Assembly (NCBI GenBank): GCA_030550395.1
Contig: JAUQPL010000001.1
Span: forward strand, 317,795 to 381,794
Direction of reading: 5' to 3'
Length of the DNA: 64,000 nucleotides
DNA from: Bacteroidota bacterium
GTDB taxonomy: Bacteria > Bacteroidota > Ignavibacteria > Kapaibacteriales > HRBIN21
Under the pieces are notes generated by a model that worked only from the letters and a program-made list of their open reading frames with translations, was not told the origin of the DNA and searched no databases. The translations under genes were made by a program, and so were the position numbers. The first letter of the stretch is position 1, and every line of letters starts with the position of its first letter. Shown piece after piece: positions 18,907-28,583 of this stretch.

Positions 18907-19220
18907 GTTTAGACACACTGACCGGGACCGCATGGGGGCTTGGGTTGTGTGTGGGGAACTTTGCTACTGCCTATCTTATCGCCCGATGGGCATTCCGTCG
19001 CTCCCTTCGGAGCTTTCTCCGATGGGTTCTCGGCGGAATGGTTGTGCGCCTGCTCCTCACCAGCGCCCTTGCCCTGTATCTGCTGACAGTTGTCCACGTT
19101 GAACCACTGAGCTTTGCGCTCTCCTTTACCCTTGGTGTCAGCGTGCTCTTGACAGCAGAAATTCTGGACTTCCACCGTCGCTATGAGACCTTTCGTCTCC
19201 GCCCGCTCACCACGAGGTAG
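18903..19220 (+). CDS. Small membrane protein of the ATP synthase cluster (AtpI-like)
   Basis: A 105-aa protein with three to four hydrophobic segments (GLGLCVGNFATAYLIA, VVRLLLTSALALYLLTVV, LSFALSFTLGVSVLL) and a charged tail. It sits between the AtpZ-like gene and atpB, a position used by ATP synthase subunit I/AtpI proteins, and starts inside the previous stop (ATGA). Sequence evidence for the family is slight, so function is inferred from position. Confidence 0.65.
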   Translation: MSLDTLTGTAWGLGLCVGNFATAYLIARWAFRRSLRSFLRWVLGGMVVRLLLTSALALYLLTVVHVEPLSFALSFTLGVSVLLTAEILDFHRRYETFRLRPLTTR

Positions 19221-19232
19221 GAAACCACTGCC

Positions 19233-20159
19233 ATGAGCGCTGCCCATACCAGATCGGATGGGAATGTCTTCACGCACCTGCTCGGGGAGTTAGGGGATCA
19301 CCACGGCTTTTACGTGGGTCCGTACAAGGTTGCTGAGCTCCCGATTATCCTTTGGGACAACGGACAGCTCCATATCTACCCCTCCTCCGCAGCTATGGAA
19401 GCAGGCCGATTGTACCGCATGGAGCAAGGACATCCGGTACGGGTTACCGATGGACAGAAACCGACATTGGACCTGTCCATCACCAACTTGGTCGTGTACC
19501 AGTGGATTGGCATTGCACTCCTGGGACTTTTCCTCTGGCGTTCCTTGCGGCGCTACCGTCAGAACCCCTTAGAGCCACCTCGTGGGCTGCAGAACGCAAT
19601 AGAGGCAATCGTCGTGTTCCTCCGCGATGAGGTTGTCCGCCCCAACATTGGCTCTACTGGTCTTGCCAATGGCTTGCTCCCATACTTCCTGACGCTCTTC
19701 TTCTTCATCCTCATCCTAAACCTCCTGGGGCTGATTCCGGGTGGACACACGGCAACGGGCTCGCTCGCCGTCACAGGAGCATTAGCCTTGACTGCCTTCG
19801 TCGTCATCAACGGAGGAGCTATCGCAACCATCGGATTCAAGAAATGGCTTCAACATCTTCTCGGCGGAGGACCCCTATGGCTGAGTCCTATCCTTGTGCC
19901 GATTGAAATCATCGGGATGTTTGCTAAAGCCTTTGCTCTCTGTGTCCGATTGTTTGCGAATATGACCGCAGGACATATCGCCCTGCTGTCACTGGTCGGA
20001 TTGATCTTCTTCTTCGAGACAGTGCTTATCGCGCCGATATCGGTTGCGTTCTCTGTGTTTGTATACTGTCTAGAAACCCTGGTGGCATTCTTGCAAGCGT
20101 ACATCTTTACGATTTTAACGGCTGTCTTTCTAGGTTTAGCCAGTGAAGAGACGCACTAA
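19233..20159 (+). CDS. atpB: ATP synthase F0 subunit a
   Basis: The stator subunit forming the proton half-channels against the c-ring. It has the essential arginine (R239) in LCVRLFANMTAGH and the hydrophobic helices LPYFLTLFFFILILNLLGLIPG and ISVAFSVFVYCLETLVAFLQAYIF. At 308 aa it carries an N-terminal extension of about 80 residues (HHGFYVGPYKVAELP, ILWDNGQLHIY) as in Bacteroidota/Chlorobi homologues. It lies 12 bp after the preceding gene and 76 bp before atpE. Confidence 0.96.
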   Translation: MSAAHTRSDGNVFTHLLGELGDHHGFYVGPYKVAELPIILWDNGQLHIYPSSAAMEAGRLYRMEQGHPVRVTDGQKPTLDLSITNLVVYQWIGIALLGLFLWRSLRRYRQNPLEPPRGLQNAIEAIVVFLRDEVVRPNIGSTGLANGLLPYFLTLFFFILILNLLGLIPGGHTATGSLAVTGALALTAFVVINGGAIATIGFKKWLQHLLGGGPLWLSPILVPIEIIGMFAKAFALCVRLFANMTAGHIALLSLVGLIFFFETVLIAPISVAFSVFVYCLETLVAFLQAYIFTILTAVFLGLASEETH

Positions 20160-20235
20160 CAAGGAAACCAGCGGCTGCCAATAGCAGTCGTCAGAATAAG
20201 GGTATGGTTCCACAAACACATGCAGGGATAGACCC

Positions 20236-20466
20236 ATGGAACTCGGATTGGCGTGGTTAGCTGCAGGTATCGGGGTTGGCATTAGTGTCTTGGGCGCTGG
20301 CACAGGCATTGGACGCTTAGGAGCGGCAGCTCTGGAGGCCGCCAGCCGACAGCCGGAAACAGCCGCCGAGACCCGTACGCTCATGCTCATCGCTGCTGCC
20401 CTCATTGAGGGAATTGCCCTGATCGCCTGCATCGTCTGTATCCTACTGGCGGTTAAAACTGCCTAA
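20236..20466 (+). CDS. atpE: ATP synthase F0 subunit c
   Basis: A 76-aa hairpin protein of the rotor ring. Helix 1 has the GxGxGxG packing motif (GAGTGIG, 20-26), the polar loop is SRQPE (37-41) and helix 2 carries the ion-binding Glu (E58) in ALIEGIAL. The Gln and Glu-Ser/Thr ligands of sodium-type rings are absent, so protons are the likely coupling ion. AGGGA lies a few bases before the ATG. Confidence 0.96.
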   Translation: MELGLAWLAAGIGVGISVLGAGTGIGRLGAAALEAASRQPETAAETRTLMLIAAALIEGIALIACIVCILLAVKTA

Positions 20467-20488
20467 CCTCTGCGGGGGAGGATAGACC

Positions 20489-20986
20489 ATGCCGAACTTT
20501 TTGGAGGTTTCTCCAGGGTTGCTCTTCTGGACGCTGGTCAATTTTGGAATCTTCCTGATACTGGTAGCCCGCTATGCGTGGAAACCCCTTCTGCAGGCCC
20601 TAGAGCAGCGGGAGCAACGCATTGCCGAATCTTTGAACTATGCGGAGCAGGCACGTCGGGAAGCTGAACGGCTGCTCCAAGAGGCTCAAGAACAACTGCG
20701 GGTTGCTCAACAAGAGATGCAGCGCTTAGTCCGGGAAGGCAAACAACAGGCGGAAGCCTTCCTGCGAGAAGCCGCAGAGCAGGCTGAACATATCAAGCGA
20801 CAAAAACTCGAGGAAGCCGAGCGCGAAATCCACCGACAACTGGAACGCGCTTATGCTCAGCTATACGCTGATGTGGTAAACTTAGTACTGGAAGGCACAA
20901 CTCAGCTGCTCCAGCAGACATTGGATTCCACTGCCCATCGGCAATTAGTGGAGTCCTTCCTTGCAGAAGTTGCACGGCACAACTGA
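20489..20986 (+). CDS. atpF: ATP synthase F0 subunit b
   Basis: Peripheral-stalk subunit of 165 aa with one N-terminal membrane helix (GLLFWTLVNFGIFLILVARYAW) followed by a long charged coiled coil (REQRIAESLNYAEQARREAERL onward) that reaches F1 and binds delta. Length is typical. It lies between atpE and atpH with 4-22 bp spacing. Confidence 0.95.
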   Translation: MPNFLEVSPGLLFWTLVNFGIFLILVARYAWKPLLQALEQREQRIAESLNYAEQARREAERLLQEAQEQLRVAQQEMQRLVREGKQQAEAFLREAAEQAEHIKRQKLEEAEREIHRQLERAYAQLYADVVNLVLEGTTQLLQQTLDSTAHRQLVESFLAEVARHN

Positions 20987-20990
20987 CCGA

Positions 20991-21590
20991 ATGTCCCCGT
21001 TGCGGATTGCTCGGCGATATGCCACTGCGCTCCTGAAAATGGCACAGGAGCAGGGAGAGCATGACCGTATCTACGACGAACTCCAACAACTGCGTGCTGT
21101 CATCCAGAGCTCGTCCGAGCTGCGCGCCTTCCTGCGCAATCCCATCATTCGCAGCGAGCGGAAACGAGCCGTCCTGGACGAGCTATTCCGCAGCCGAGTC
21201 CACCCACTGCTCCTCCACTTCCTCTTTCTGCTGGTGGACAAGCGCAGGGAAGCACTCCTTCTGGATATCATCACCGCATACGAGGAACTCTACTTCCAGT
21301 ACACCGATCGCTTAGCTGTCACGGTCCGCTCCGCCATCCCTTTACCAGAGGACTTACAGGAGAGGCTCATAACTGCATTGCACGAGCGGACAGGTAAGAC
21401 CATTGTTCCTCACTTCCAGGTTCGTCCAGAACTCCTCGGGGGTGTCCAACTCCAGATTGGGGACACCATCATTGACGGCACCTTACGTCACGCCTTGAAG
21501 CGCCTCCATCAACATCTTCTACAGAATATCCCGGCTCACTGGTCCTCTCACTCTGGTCAAGTAAGTCTCCCCACAAACCACGAACCATGA
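20991..21590 (+). CDS. atpH: ATP synthase F1 subunit delta
   Basis: OSCP-type subunit of 199 aa linking F1 to the b stalk. [12 protein letters not shown] near the N-terminus and [13 protein letters not shown] are characteristic, as is the C-terminal [20 protein letters not shown] motif. The ATG at 20991 lies four bases after the atpF stop and gives a normal N-terminus. The stop overlaps the atpA ATG (ATGA). Confidence 0.95.
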   Translation: MSPLRIARRYATALLKMAQEQGEHDRIYDELQQLRAVIQSSSELRAFLRNPIIRSERKRAVLDELFRSRVHPLLLHFLFLLVDKRREALLLDIITAYEELYFQYTDRLAVTVRSAIPLPEDLQERLITALHERTGKTIVPHFQVRPELLGGVQLQIGDTIIDGTLRHALKRLHQHLLQNIPAHWSSHSGQVSLPTNHEP

Positions 21591-23149
21591 TTGAACTGCG
21601 CCCGGAAGAAATCTCAACTATCCTACGCCGTCAACTGAGCGGCTTTGAAAAAGAGGTAGACATCTACGACGCCGGGACCGTTCTCCAAGTTGGCGACGGG
21701 GTCGCCCGCGTCTACGGGCTCCGCCAATCAATGATATCAGAATTGGTGGAATTCCCCAACGGCGTTGTGGGCATGATCCTCAACCTGGAGGAGGATCACG
21801 TCGGTGTTATCCTCTTTGGGGACGACCGATTAGTAAAGGAAGGCGACATTGTCCGCCGTACCGGACGCGTCGCATCCGTACCGGTGGGCGAAGAGCTTTT
21901 GGGACGCGTGGTCAATCCTTTAGGGATTCCGCTGGATGGGAAAGGCCCTATTAATGCCAAACAGTACCTGCCAATTGAACGGAAAGCTGTTGGGGTCATT
22001 TACCGACAACCGGTCAAGGAACCGCTCCAGACAGGCATTAAAGCCATTGACGCCCTCATTCCGATTGGACGGGGACAGCGGGAGCTTATCATCGGAGACC
22101 GCCAAACGGGAAAGACTGCTTTAGCTATTGACACAATCATCAACCAAAAGTACACTCACACACCGGAGGCACAGCGGCGCGGGATTAAACCCGTTTACTG
22201 CATCTACGTCGCTATCGGACAGAAAGCCTCCACCGTTGCCAATGTCGTGGCGACCCTGCGGGAATACGGGGCAATGGACTATACGATCGTCGTCGCAGCA
22301 AACGCCTCTGACCCTGCTCCGCTGCAGTATATTGCCCCGTACTGTGGAGCTTCCATGGGCGAATATTTCCGGGATACAGGTCGTCATGCACTCATCGTCT
22401 ACGACGACCTTTCCAAACAAGCAGCCGCTTACCGACAGGTTTCTCTCCTCCTGCGTCGCCCACCAGGGCGGGAAGCCTATCCCGGAGACATCTTCTACGT
22501 CCACAGCCGCCTCCTTGAACGCGCCGCCAAACTCAGCGACGAACTGGGCGGCGGATCACTTACCGCCCTGCCTATCATCGAAACACAGGCAGGCGACGTT
22601 GCTGCCTACATTCCTACCAACGTGATCTCCATTACCGATGGGCAGATCTACTTGGAAACTGGACTCTTCAACGCAGGAATCCGCCCAGCAATGAACATTG
22701 GGATCTCCGTCTCTCGAGTCGGCGGTAATGCACAAATCAAAGCGATGAAGCGGGTTGCCGGTCCACTCAAGATCGAGCTGGCAATGTACCGCGAACTGGA
22801 AGCCTTCGCAAAATTTGGCTCTGACCTGGATCCCACAACACAGAGACAGCTACGGCGCGGTGCCCGGCTGGTGGAAATCCTCAAGCAACCACAGTACTGC
22901 CCAATGCCCGTGGAGGAGCAGATCGCTATCCTCTACGCCGCAACCAATGGATGGCTAGATGAACTGCCAGTGGAGCTGATCTCCTCCTTTGAGCGGGAAT
23001 TCCTGGAGTACCTACGAACCTTCCACCGACACGACATTCTGGAAGCGATTCTGGACACGCAAGATCTCACCCCGCAAATTACACAGCGACTCGATGAAGC
23101 GCTCCAACGCTTTAGTGCGGAATTCCGCAAACAGCACCTATCAGCATGA
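21587..23149 (+). CDS. atpA: ATP synthase F1 subunit alpha
   Basis: Non-catalytic nucleotide-binding F1 subunit of 520 aa. Walker A GDRQTGKT is at 170-177. [30 protein letters not shown]-type [10 protein letters not shown] and GISVSRVGG are all as in the family; the Arg of SRVGG is the arginine finger to the beta catalytic site. Its stop overlaps the hldD ATG, so an unrelated gene is translationally coupled to it. The beta and epsilon genes are not in this window. Confidence 0.98.
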   Translation: MIELRPEEISTILRRQLSGFEKEVDIYDAGTVLQVGDGVARVYGLRQSMISELVEFPNGVVGMILNLEEDHVGVILFGDDRLVKEGDIVRRTGRVASVPVGEELLGRVVNPLGIPLDGKGPINAKQYLPIERKAVGVIYRQPVKEPLQTGIKAIDALIPIGRGQRELIIGDRQTGKTALAIDTIINQKYTHTPEAQRRGIKPVYCIYVAIGQKASTVANVVATLREYGAMDYTIVVAANASDPAPLQYIAPYCGASMGEYFRDTGRHALIVYDDLSKQAAAYRQVSLLLRRPPGREAYPGDIFYVHSRLLERAAKLSDELGGGSLTALPIIETQAGDVAAYIPTNVISITDGQIYLETGLFNAGIRPAMNIGISVSRVGGNAQIKAMKRVAGPLKIELAMYRELEAFAKFGSDLDPTTQRQLRRGARLVEILKQPQYCPMPVEEQIAILYAATNGWLDELPVELISSFEREFLEYLRTFHRHDILEAILDTQDLTPQITQRLDEALQRFSAEFRKQHLSA

Positions 23150-24111
23150 AGATCTTGCTGACCGGTGGAGCCGGCTTTATCGGAAGCTGCTTCCTGTGGA
23201 AGCTCAACCAAGAGGGAATTACCGACGTCATCGTTGTGGATAACCTTCATAACGACCGTAAATGGCGGAACCTCCTTGGGAAACGCTTTCGGGAATTTGT
23301 CTCCAAAGATGCACTTTTCCCAAGGCTCCTTCGCGGGGACTTTGGGCACCTGGATGCCATCGTCCACTTAGGAGCACGGACTGACACGACTAACACTGAG
23401 CTTGCCACCCTGCTGATGGACAATTACGAATACAGCAAGACCTTAGCACGGTACGCCGTCGAACACGGTATCCGCTTCCTCTACGCCAGTAGTGCCGCCA
23501 CATACGGTGCCGGTGAACAGGGATTCCAGGAATGCCAGCTCTGGCAACTGCACCCGCTCAATGCCTACGGCTTCTCCAAGCACCTCTTCGACTGCTGGGC
23601 AGCAGCTGAAGGAATTCTGGATCAGGCCGTGGGAGTAAAACTCTTTAACGTCTATGGCCCAAACGAGTATCACAAGGGACCCATGGCAAGCCTGGTTTGG
23701 AAGGGCTTCCAACAAATCCAACACAGTGGACGCCTGCGGCTCTATAAATCCCACGTGCCTCAATACAGCGATGGGGAACAAAAGCGGGACTTCGTCTACG
23801 TTAAAGATGTCGTGGAAGTCCTCTGGAAACTCCTACTCCATCGAGAGCTCCATGGGCTATACAACGTCGGCACTGGTCAGGCACGAAGCTGGAATGAACT
23901 TGCCCAAGCCCTCTTCGCTGCCATGGGTCGCACACCGGAAATAGAGTATGTCCCCATGCCTGAAGAACTCCGCTCGCAATATCAGAACTTTACTCAGGCT
24001 GACATCACAAAGCTCCAGCACAGCCCTGCCGCTCACCTGTTTACTCCTCTGGAGGAAGGAGTGCAGGACTACGTACAGGGATATCTTCTTTCCGGACGCT
24101 TGTACCTTTAA
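23146..24111 (+). CDS. hldD: ADP-L-glycero-D-manno-heptose 6-epimerase
   Basis: The last step of ADP-heptose synthesis for LPS inner core. A short-chain dehydrogenase/epimerase fold: nucleotide-binding GGAGFIG at 7-13, [14 protein letters not shown], catalytic Tyr/Lys in AYGFSKH, and the HldD-specific [12 protein letters not shown] and [14 protein letters not shown] blocks. At 321 aa it is typical. It lies inside the ATP synthase operon, overlapping atpA by 4 nt and ending 15 bp before atpG. The two GT9 transferases in the window are plausible users of its product. Other ADP-heptose genes (gmhA, hldE) are not present here. Confidence 0.95.
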   Translation: MKILLTGGAGFIGSCFLWKLNQEGITDVIVVDNLHNDRKWRNLLGKRFREFVSKDALFPRLLRGDFGHLDAIVHLGARTDTTNTELATLLMDNYEYSKTLARYAVEHGIRFLYASSAATYGAGEQGFQECQLWQLHPLNAYGFSKHLFDCWAAAEGILDQAVGVKLFNVYGPNEYHKGPMASLVWKGFQQIQHSGRLRLYKSHVPQYSDGEQKRDFVYVKDVVEVLWKLLLHRELHGLYNVGTGQARSWNELAQALFAAMGRTPEIEYVPMPEELRSQYQNFTQADITKLQHSPAAHLFTPLEEGVQDYVQGYLLSGRLYL

Positions 24112-24126
24112 AGCAGTGCCATCGCG

Positions 24127-25011
24127 ATGGCAACGCTTCGGGACATTCGGCGCCGTATCCAGGCTGTTCGCAATACAGCAAAGATCACTGCAGCAATGCG
24201 AATGGTCTCGGCAGCCAAGCTCCGTCGAGCTCAGGAAGCCATTTGGGCTGCCCGTCCCTATGCCCGAAAGCTTACAGAAATCCTCTGGCACCTGGCCGGA
24301 ACGACCCAGGACTTCGTCCATCCCTTCTTTGAACGCCGCAAGGAGCTGTCCAGAATTGCCCTCATAGTGGTTACCGCCGACCGAGGACTCTGCGGTAGTT
24401 TCAACAACAACGTTCTCCGCGCCGCTGTCCAGCACATTGAACGATTCCACCAGGACTTTCCTCGGGCTACGGTCGAAATTCTTGCCGTTGGGCGCCGGGG
24501 GCTGAACTTTTTCCGCAAACGTGCTCGTGAAGTCATCGCTTATGAAAAACCGGATGCTTTCTCGCCCCTTCGCTACACAACAGCCCAAGAACTGTCTCGC
24601 TTCGTCATGGACGCTTATCTGACGGGGCATTACGATCGGGTGGAGGCCATCTACAACGAATTCCGCTCCATCCTCCGTCAAGAAGTTCGCCATGAGCTGA
24701 TTCTTCCCATCCTTCCACCAGAGGGTCAACAGCAGCCCCACCGTACGGAGTACATCTATGAGCCTTCGCAGGCGGACATTCTGAATGCTCTGCTACCACT
24801 ATCGGTCCAGACTCAGCTGTGGCGCATTCTCTTGGATTCCCACACCGCCGAACACGCCGCACGGATGCTGGCGATGGAAAACGCCACAACCAATGCTTAC
24901 GAGCTCATTCGCCACCTGCAGCTTCAGTACAACAAAGAACGGCAGGCCTCCATTACAAAAGAGATGGTGGAAATCACCAGCGGTGCGGAAGCACTACGCT
25001 CACACGGATAG
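24127..25011 (+). CDS. atpG: ATP synthase F1 subunit gamma
   Basis: The central rotor shaft, 294 aa. The N-terminal helix TLRDIRRRIQAVRNTAKITAAM is conserved, with MVSAAKLRRAQ, ADRGLCGSFNN and the C-terminal helix ATTNAYELIRHLQLQYNKERQASITKE region. It is separated from atpA by hldD. No atpD or atpC follows: the next gene is an acyl-CoA synthetase, so beta and epsilon must be encoded elsewhere, as is usual in Chlorobi and many Bacteroidota. Confidence 0.96.
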   Translation: MATLRDIRRRIQAVRNTAKITAAMRMVSAAKLRRAQEAIWAARPYARKLTEILWHLAGTTQDFVHPFFERRKELSRIALIVVTADRGLCGSFNNNVLRAAVQHIERFHQDFPRATVEILAVGRRGLNFFRKRAREVIAYEKPDAFSPLRYTTAQELSRFVMDAYLTGHYDRVEAIYNEFRSILRQEVRHELILPILPPEGQQQPHRTEYIYEPSQADILNALLPLSVQTQLWRILLDSHTAEHAARMLAMENATTNAYELIRHLQLQYNKERQASITKEMVEITSGAEALRSHG

Positions 25012-25034
25012 TCAGACCAAAGAAACAGCCAACC

Positions 25035-27206
25035 ATGTACTGCAGCACGCCTCCAGAGACTCAGGAGAGCAAGATAGATGTACGTCCGCTCTTAGAACCC
25101 CGCTCCATTGCTGTCATCGGAGCTTCCCGACAGCCCCAGACCGTCGGCTGGCTTGTGTTTGATAATCTCCTCTCCGGCGGCTACACCGGGGTCGTTTACC
25201 CTGTCAATCCCCACGCCCACGCTATCCGAGGAGTGCGAGCCTACCCTACCATTGAGGCCATCCCGGATCCAATTGAGCTTGCAATCATCACCGTGCCAGC
25301 GCCTTCTGTTGCCGACGTCTTGGAATCCTGTGGTCACCAAGGGGTCCGCGCCGCTATCGTTATCAGCGCCGGCTTTAAGGAAATCGGCCCTGAAGGGATA
25401 GCTCGAGAGGAACGCCTCCGCGCTATCGCCCGTCGCTATAGGATTGCCCTCCTGGGCCCCAATTGCCTTGGGCTTATGAACACCGACCCGGCGATTCAAC
25501 TAAATGCCACGTTTGGTCAAACAATGGCTCAGCGCGGGACAATTGGCTTCATCAGCCAAAGCGGGGCTCTTTGTGCCGCTGTCCTTGACTACACCCGGGC
25601 GCATAACATTGGACTCAGCAAGGTCATTAGCCTCGGAAACAAAGCAGGGGCAACAGAGGTAGACTTCCTCGACTACCTCTGGCGCGATCCGCATACAACG
25701 GTGATTCTGCTCTACATTGAGGAGCTATCCGATGGACGTGCTTTCCTGGAGTTAGCCCATCGGATTACCAGTGACACCGAAAATCCCAAACCTATCCTCG
25801 CTCTAAAAGCCGGACGCACTATCGCCGGTGCCCGTGCTGTAGCTTCCCATACGGGCTCCTTGGCGGGAAGTGACGAAGTTTACCAAGCTCTTTTCAAGCA
25901 AGCAGGGGTGCTGCGGGTGGAAACAGTGGAAGACCTCTTTGAATACGCTCTCGCCTTCGCTAATCAGCCCATCCCCAAAGGCTCACGAGTCGCCATCGTC
26001 ACCAACGCTGGGGGTCCGGGTATCATGGCGGCGGATACTTGTATTCAATACGGGCTGGAGGTTCCGCCCGTTCCTCAGCCCGAGCGTTTCCGCCACCAAT
26101 GTCACCTACCCACCCACGCTGGGGTTACCAACCCAATTGATCTCATCGCCGACGCCCGCTCCGAACGGTATGCCTGCGTGTTAGATGCTCTGCTGTACGA
26201 TCCTACGTTCGACGCATTGCTCATCCTCTTCGTCCCCATTCCCACAGCGGACATTGAAACTATTGCGCAAGTCATCATTGACGCTGCCCGCCGCCGACTC
26301 AAACCCATCGTGGCATGCTTCATGGGGGTTGTTGACGTTGGACCGGCAAAAGCTGCCCTACGGGCCGCCGGTGTACCTTGTTACGACTTCCCCGAGGACG
26401 CTGCCCGCGCATTAGCAGCGATGGCATGGTACGCACGGTGGCGCGCTCGTCCCGTGACAGGATACCGTACCTTTGATGTCCGGTGTACAGAGGCAACTCA
26501 GCTCCTGGAGAGTGCTCAACCGAATGCGAACGGCTTTATTCCTGAAGACATCGCCTTTCGGATCTTGGAATGCTACGGCTTTGCCCTCCTCCCCTGGGCT
26601 GTCGCCCACTCGCCAGAGCAAGCAGCTGAGGTTGCGACTCAGTTGGGCTTCCCCGTCGCTCTCAAGGTGCTTTCGCCCGACATTATCCACAAATTTGACA
26701 TCGGTGGCGTCGTGCTCCACGTGGATTCTCCTGAGAGCGCTCGCCGTGCGTTTGACCAAATCCACAAGGCGATCCTCGAGCACTCCCCAGGAGCTCGCTT
26801 TGACGGCGTGCTCGTCCAGAAGATGGGGGAGCGCGGACACGAACTTATTCTAGGCGTCAAGCGGGACGAACAGTTCGGTCCCATCGTCATGGTCGGGCTG
26901 GGAGGCATTTACGTGGAAATCTTCCGTGACGTAGCCTTCCGCATCGCTCCTCTGCGCGAACGGAGTGCCCACCTAATGCTGGAAGAAACTCGCGCTGCAG
27001 CTCTCCTCCGTGGTGCCCGTGGACAACCCCCTGCCGACATTGATACCGTAGCGGAATACCTTCTCCGCCTCTCCCAACTGTCGCTGGAGCAGCCTGAGAT
27101 TGAAGAATTAGATATCAACCCCCTGTTGGTCTATCCACGGGGCAATGGAGCTGTCGTTGTGGACGTCCGTATCGCTGTCCGTCGAAACGACAAGACGCCC
27201 CTGTGA
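25035..27206 (+). CDS. ADP-forming acetate/acyl-CoA synthetase (fused alpha-beta)
   Basis: A 723-aa enzyme interconverting acyl-CoA + ADP + Pi with acid + CoA + ATP, giving ATP by substrate-level phosphorylation. Order: CoA-binding Rossmann domain (IAVIGASRQPQTVG), succinyl-CoA-ligase-like domain with LGPNCLGLMN and FISQSGALC, the SHTGS segment near residue 272 bearing the likely phospho-histidine, then an ATP-grasp domain (GFPVALKVLSPDIIHK, ELILGVKRDEQFGPIV, ELDINPLLV). The frame is open upstream to 24819 inside atpG; the ATG at 25035, 23 bp after atpG, is the sensible start. Substrate range (acetate, branched or aryl acids) cannot be told. The stop overlaps the radA GTG. Confidence 0.92.
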   Translation: MYCSTPPETQESKIDVRPLLEPRSIAVIGASRQPQTVGWLVFDNLLSGGYTGVVYPVNPHAHAIRGVRAYPTIEAIPDPIELAIITVPAPSVADVLESCGHQGVRAAIVISAGFKEIGPEGIAREERLRAIARRYRIALLGPNCLGLMNTDPAIQLNATFGQTMAQRGTIGFISQSGALCAAVLDYTRAHNIGLSKVISLGNKAGATEVDFLDYLWRDPHTTVILLYIEELSDGRAFLELAHRITSDTENPKPILALKAGRTIAGARAVASHTGSLAGSDEVYQALFKQAGVLRVETVEDLFEYALAFANQPIPKGSRVAIVTNAGGPGIMAADTCIQYGLEVPPVPQPERFRHQCHLPTHAGVTNPIDLIADARSERYACVLDALLYDPTFDALLILFVPIPTADIETIAQVIIDAARRRLKPIVACFMGVVDVGPAKAALRAAGVPCYDFPEDAARALAAMAWYARWRARPVTGYRTFDVRCTEATQLLESAQPNANGFIPEDIAFRILECYGFALLPWAVAHSPEQAAEVATQLGFPVALKVLSPDIIHKFDIGGVVLHVDSPESARRAFDQIHKAILEHSPGARFDGVLVQKMGERGHELILGVKRDEQFGPIVMVGLGGIYVEIFRDVAFRIAPLRERSAHLMLEETRAAALLRGARGQPPADIDTVAEYLLRLSQLSLEQPEIEELDINPLLVYPRGNGAVVVDVRIAVRRNDKTPL

Positions 27207-28555
27207 AAGCACGTACGGTATACATCTGCCAGAACTGCGGTGCAACCTCTGCCCGCTGGATTGGACGTTGCCCTGTCTGTGGAGAGTGGGACACTTTCGT
27301 TGAAGAGCGGCGCGAAACGGGAGAGCACCGCTCTGAGCCTCAGACTAAGGCAGCATCCCCAACTCTTCTTGCCGAGGTTGGTTCCCAGAAAACTGAACGC
27401 CTCCGCAGCGGAATTGGAGAGCTTGACCGTGTCACTGGAGGGGGCTTTGTTCCTGGCACGTTGACCCTCTTGGCCGGGGATCCTGGAGTCGGGAAATCAA
27501 CTCTTCTACTCCAGGTCTGCGCTCAGTTAAAGGCAATCCAAGCACTCTACATCTCCGGCGAGGAATCGCTGGAACAGCTACGCTTGCGTGCCGAGCGTCT
27601 TGGGACATTGCCCCCCACATTGCTGGTACTGGCGGAAACAGAATTAGAAGCTGTTGAACAGGCTATCCTCGAAGCTCAGGCACAGTTCGTGGTCATTGAT
27701 TCTATCCAAACCCTCCACAGTCCTGCCCTAGAATCGCCTCCTGGCTCAGTAACGCAAGTTCGCGAAGCTGCCCTCCGACTTCAACGGCTGGCAAAGCAAA
27801 CGGGGTCCATTATTCTGGCTATTGGACACGTAACGAAAGAAGGACTTGTTGCGGGTCCGAAAGTTTTAGAGCACATCGTTGACACCGTGCTCCAGTTTGA
27901 AGGGGAAGTTCCTTACGCATACCGTGTCTTGCGCGCGGTCAAGAACCGTTTCGGTCCAACCCATGAGCTTGGCTTCTTTGAAATGACAGCCTCGGGATTG
28001 CGGGAACTGCCCAATCCTTCAGTGCTGTTTTTGAGTAATGACACAGAGATGGAGTCAGGGGTGGCTATTGCCACTGTCTTGGAGGGAACTCGTCCCTTAG
28101 TAGTGGAAGTACAAGCGTTGGTAACTCCAAGCGCATATGCTGTACCTCAACGCAGTATTACCGGATACGACTACCGACGACTGCAGATGATCATGGCTGT
28201 TTTGGAGCGACGGTTGGGTATTGGACTACGACAGTATGATCTCTTTGCCAACATCGTCGGTGGACTACGCTTAGAAGATCCCGCCCTGGATGCGGCGTTG
28301 GCGTTAGCAATTGTTAGCTCCTACCGGGATATTCCCCTCCCTCCACAGACAGCCGTTTTCGGTGAATTAGGGCTCACTGGGGAACTGCGTCCTGTGCGCT
28401 TGCCTGAAATTCGCCTGCGGGAAGCTCATCGTATTGGCATTCGTCGCCTTCTCCTCCCGAAGGCGAACGCTGAAGCTCTGTCCTATGCTTCCCCTGAGCT
28501 GGAACTCATCCCTATTGAGCGACTTTCCTTAGCCCTGACCCTCTTGTTCCCTTGA
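27203..28555 (+). CDS. radA: DNA repair protein RadA
   Basis: A RecA-like branch-migration ATPase of recombinational repair. It has an N-terminal Cys4 zinc motif (C9, C12, C23, C26), Walker A GDPGVGKS at 92-99, the RadA-specific KNRFG motif, and a C-terminal Lon-protease-like domain (VEVQALVTPS, GLRLEDPALDAALALAIVSS). Length 450 aa is normal. It begins with a GTG overlapping the previous stop by 4 nt. Confidence 0.96.
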   Translation: MKARTVYICQNCGATSARWIGRCPVCGEWDTFVEERRETGEHRSEPQTKAASPTLLAEVGSQKTERLRSGIGELDRVTGGGFVPGTLTLLAGDPGVGKSTLLLQVCAQLKAIQALYISGEESLEQLRLRAERLGTLPPTLLVLAETELEAVEQAILEAQAQFVVIDSIQTLHSPALESPPGSVTQVREAALRLQRLAKQTGSIILAIGHVTKEGLVAGPKVLEHIVDTVLQFEGEVPYAYRVLRAVKNRFGPTHELGFFEMTASGLRELPNPSVLFLSNDTEMESGVAIATVLEGTRPLVVEVQALVTPSAYAVPQRSITGYDYRRLQMIMAVLERRLGIGLRQYDLFANIVGGLRLEDPALDAALALAIVSSYRDIPLPPQTAVFGELGLTGELRPVRLPEIRLREAHRIGIRRLLLPKANAEALSYASPELELIPIERLSLALTLLFP

Positions 28556-28583
28556 AGATGTCCCATCCCTTGTTGGAGGCAAA

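Noticed and set aside
20236-20466. Sodium-specific c-ring
   Set aside because: The Gln in helix 1 and the Ser/Thr after the ion-binding Glu are absent; the sequence is proton-type.
24819-25034. Upstream extension of the acyl-CoA synthetase into atpG
   Set aside because: The extra residues are an out-of-frame reading of atpG; the ATG at 25035 gives a family-like N-terminus.
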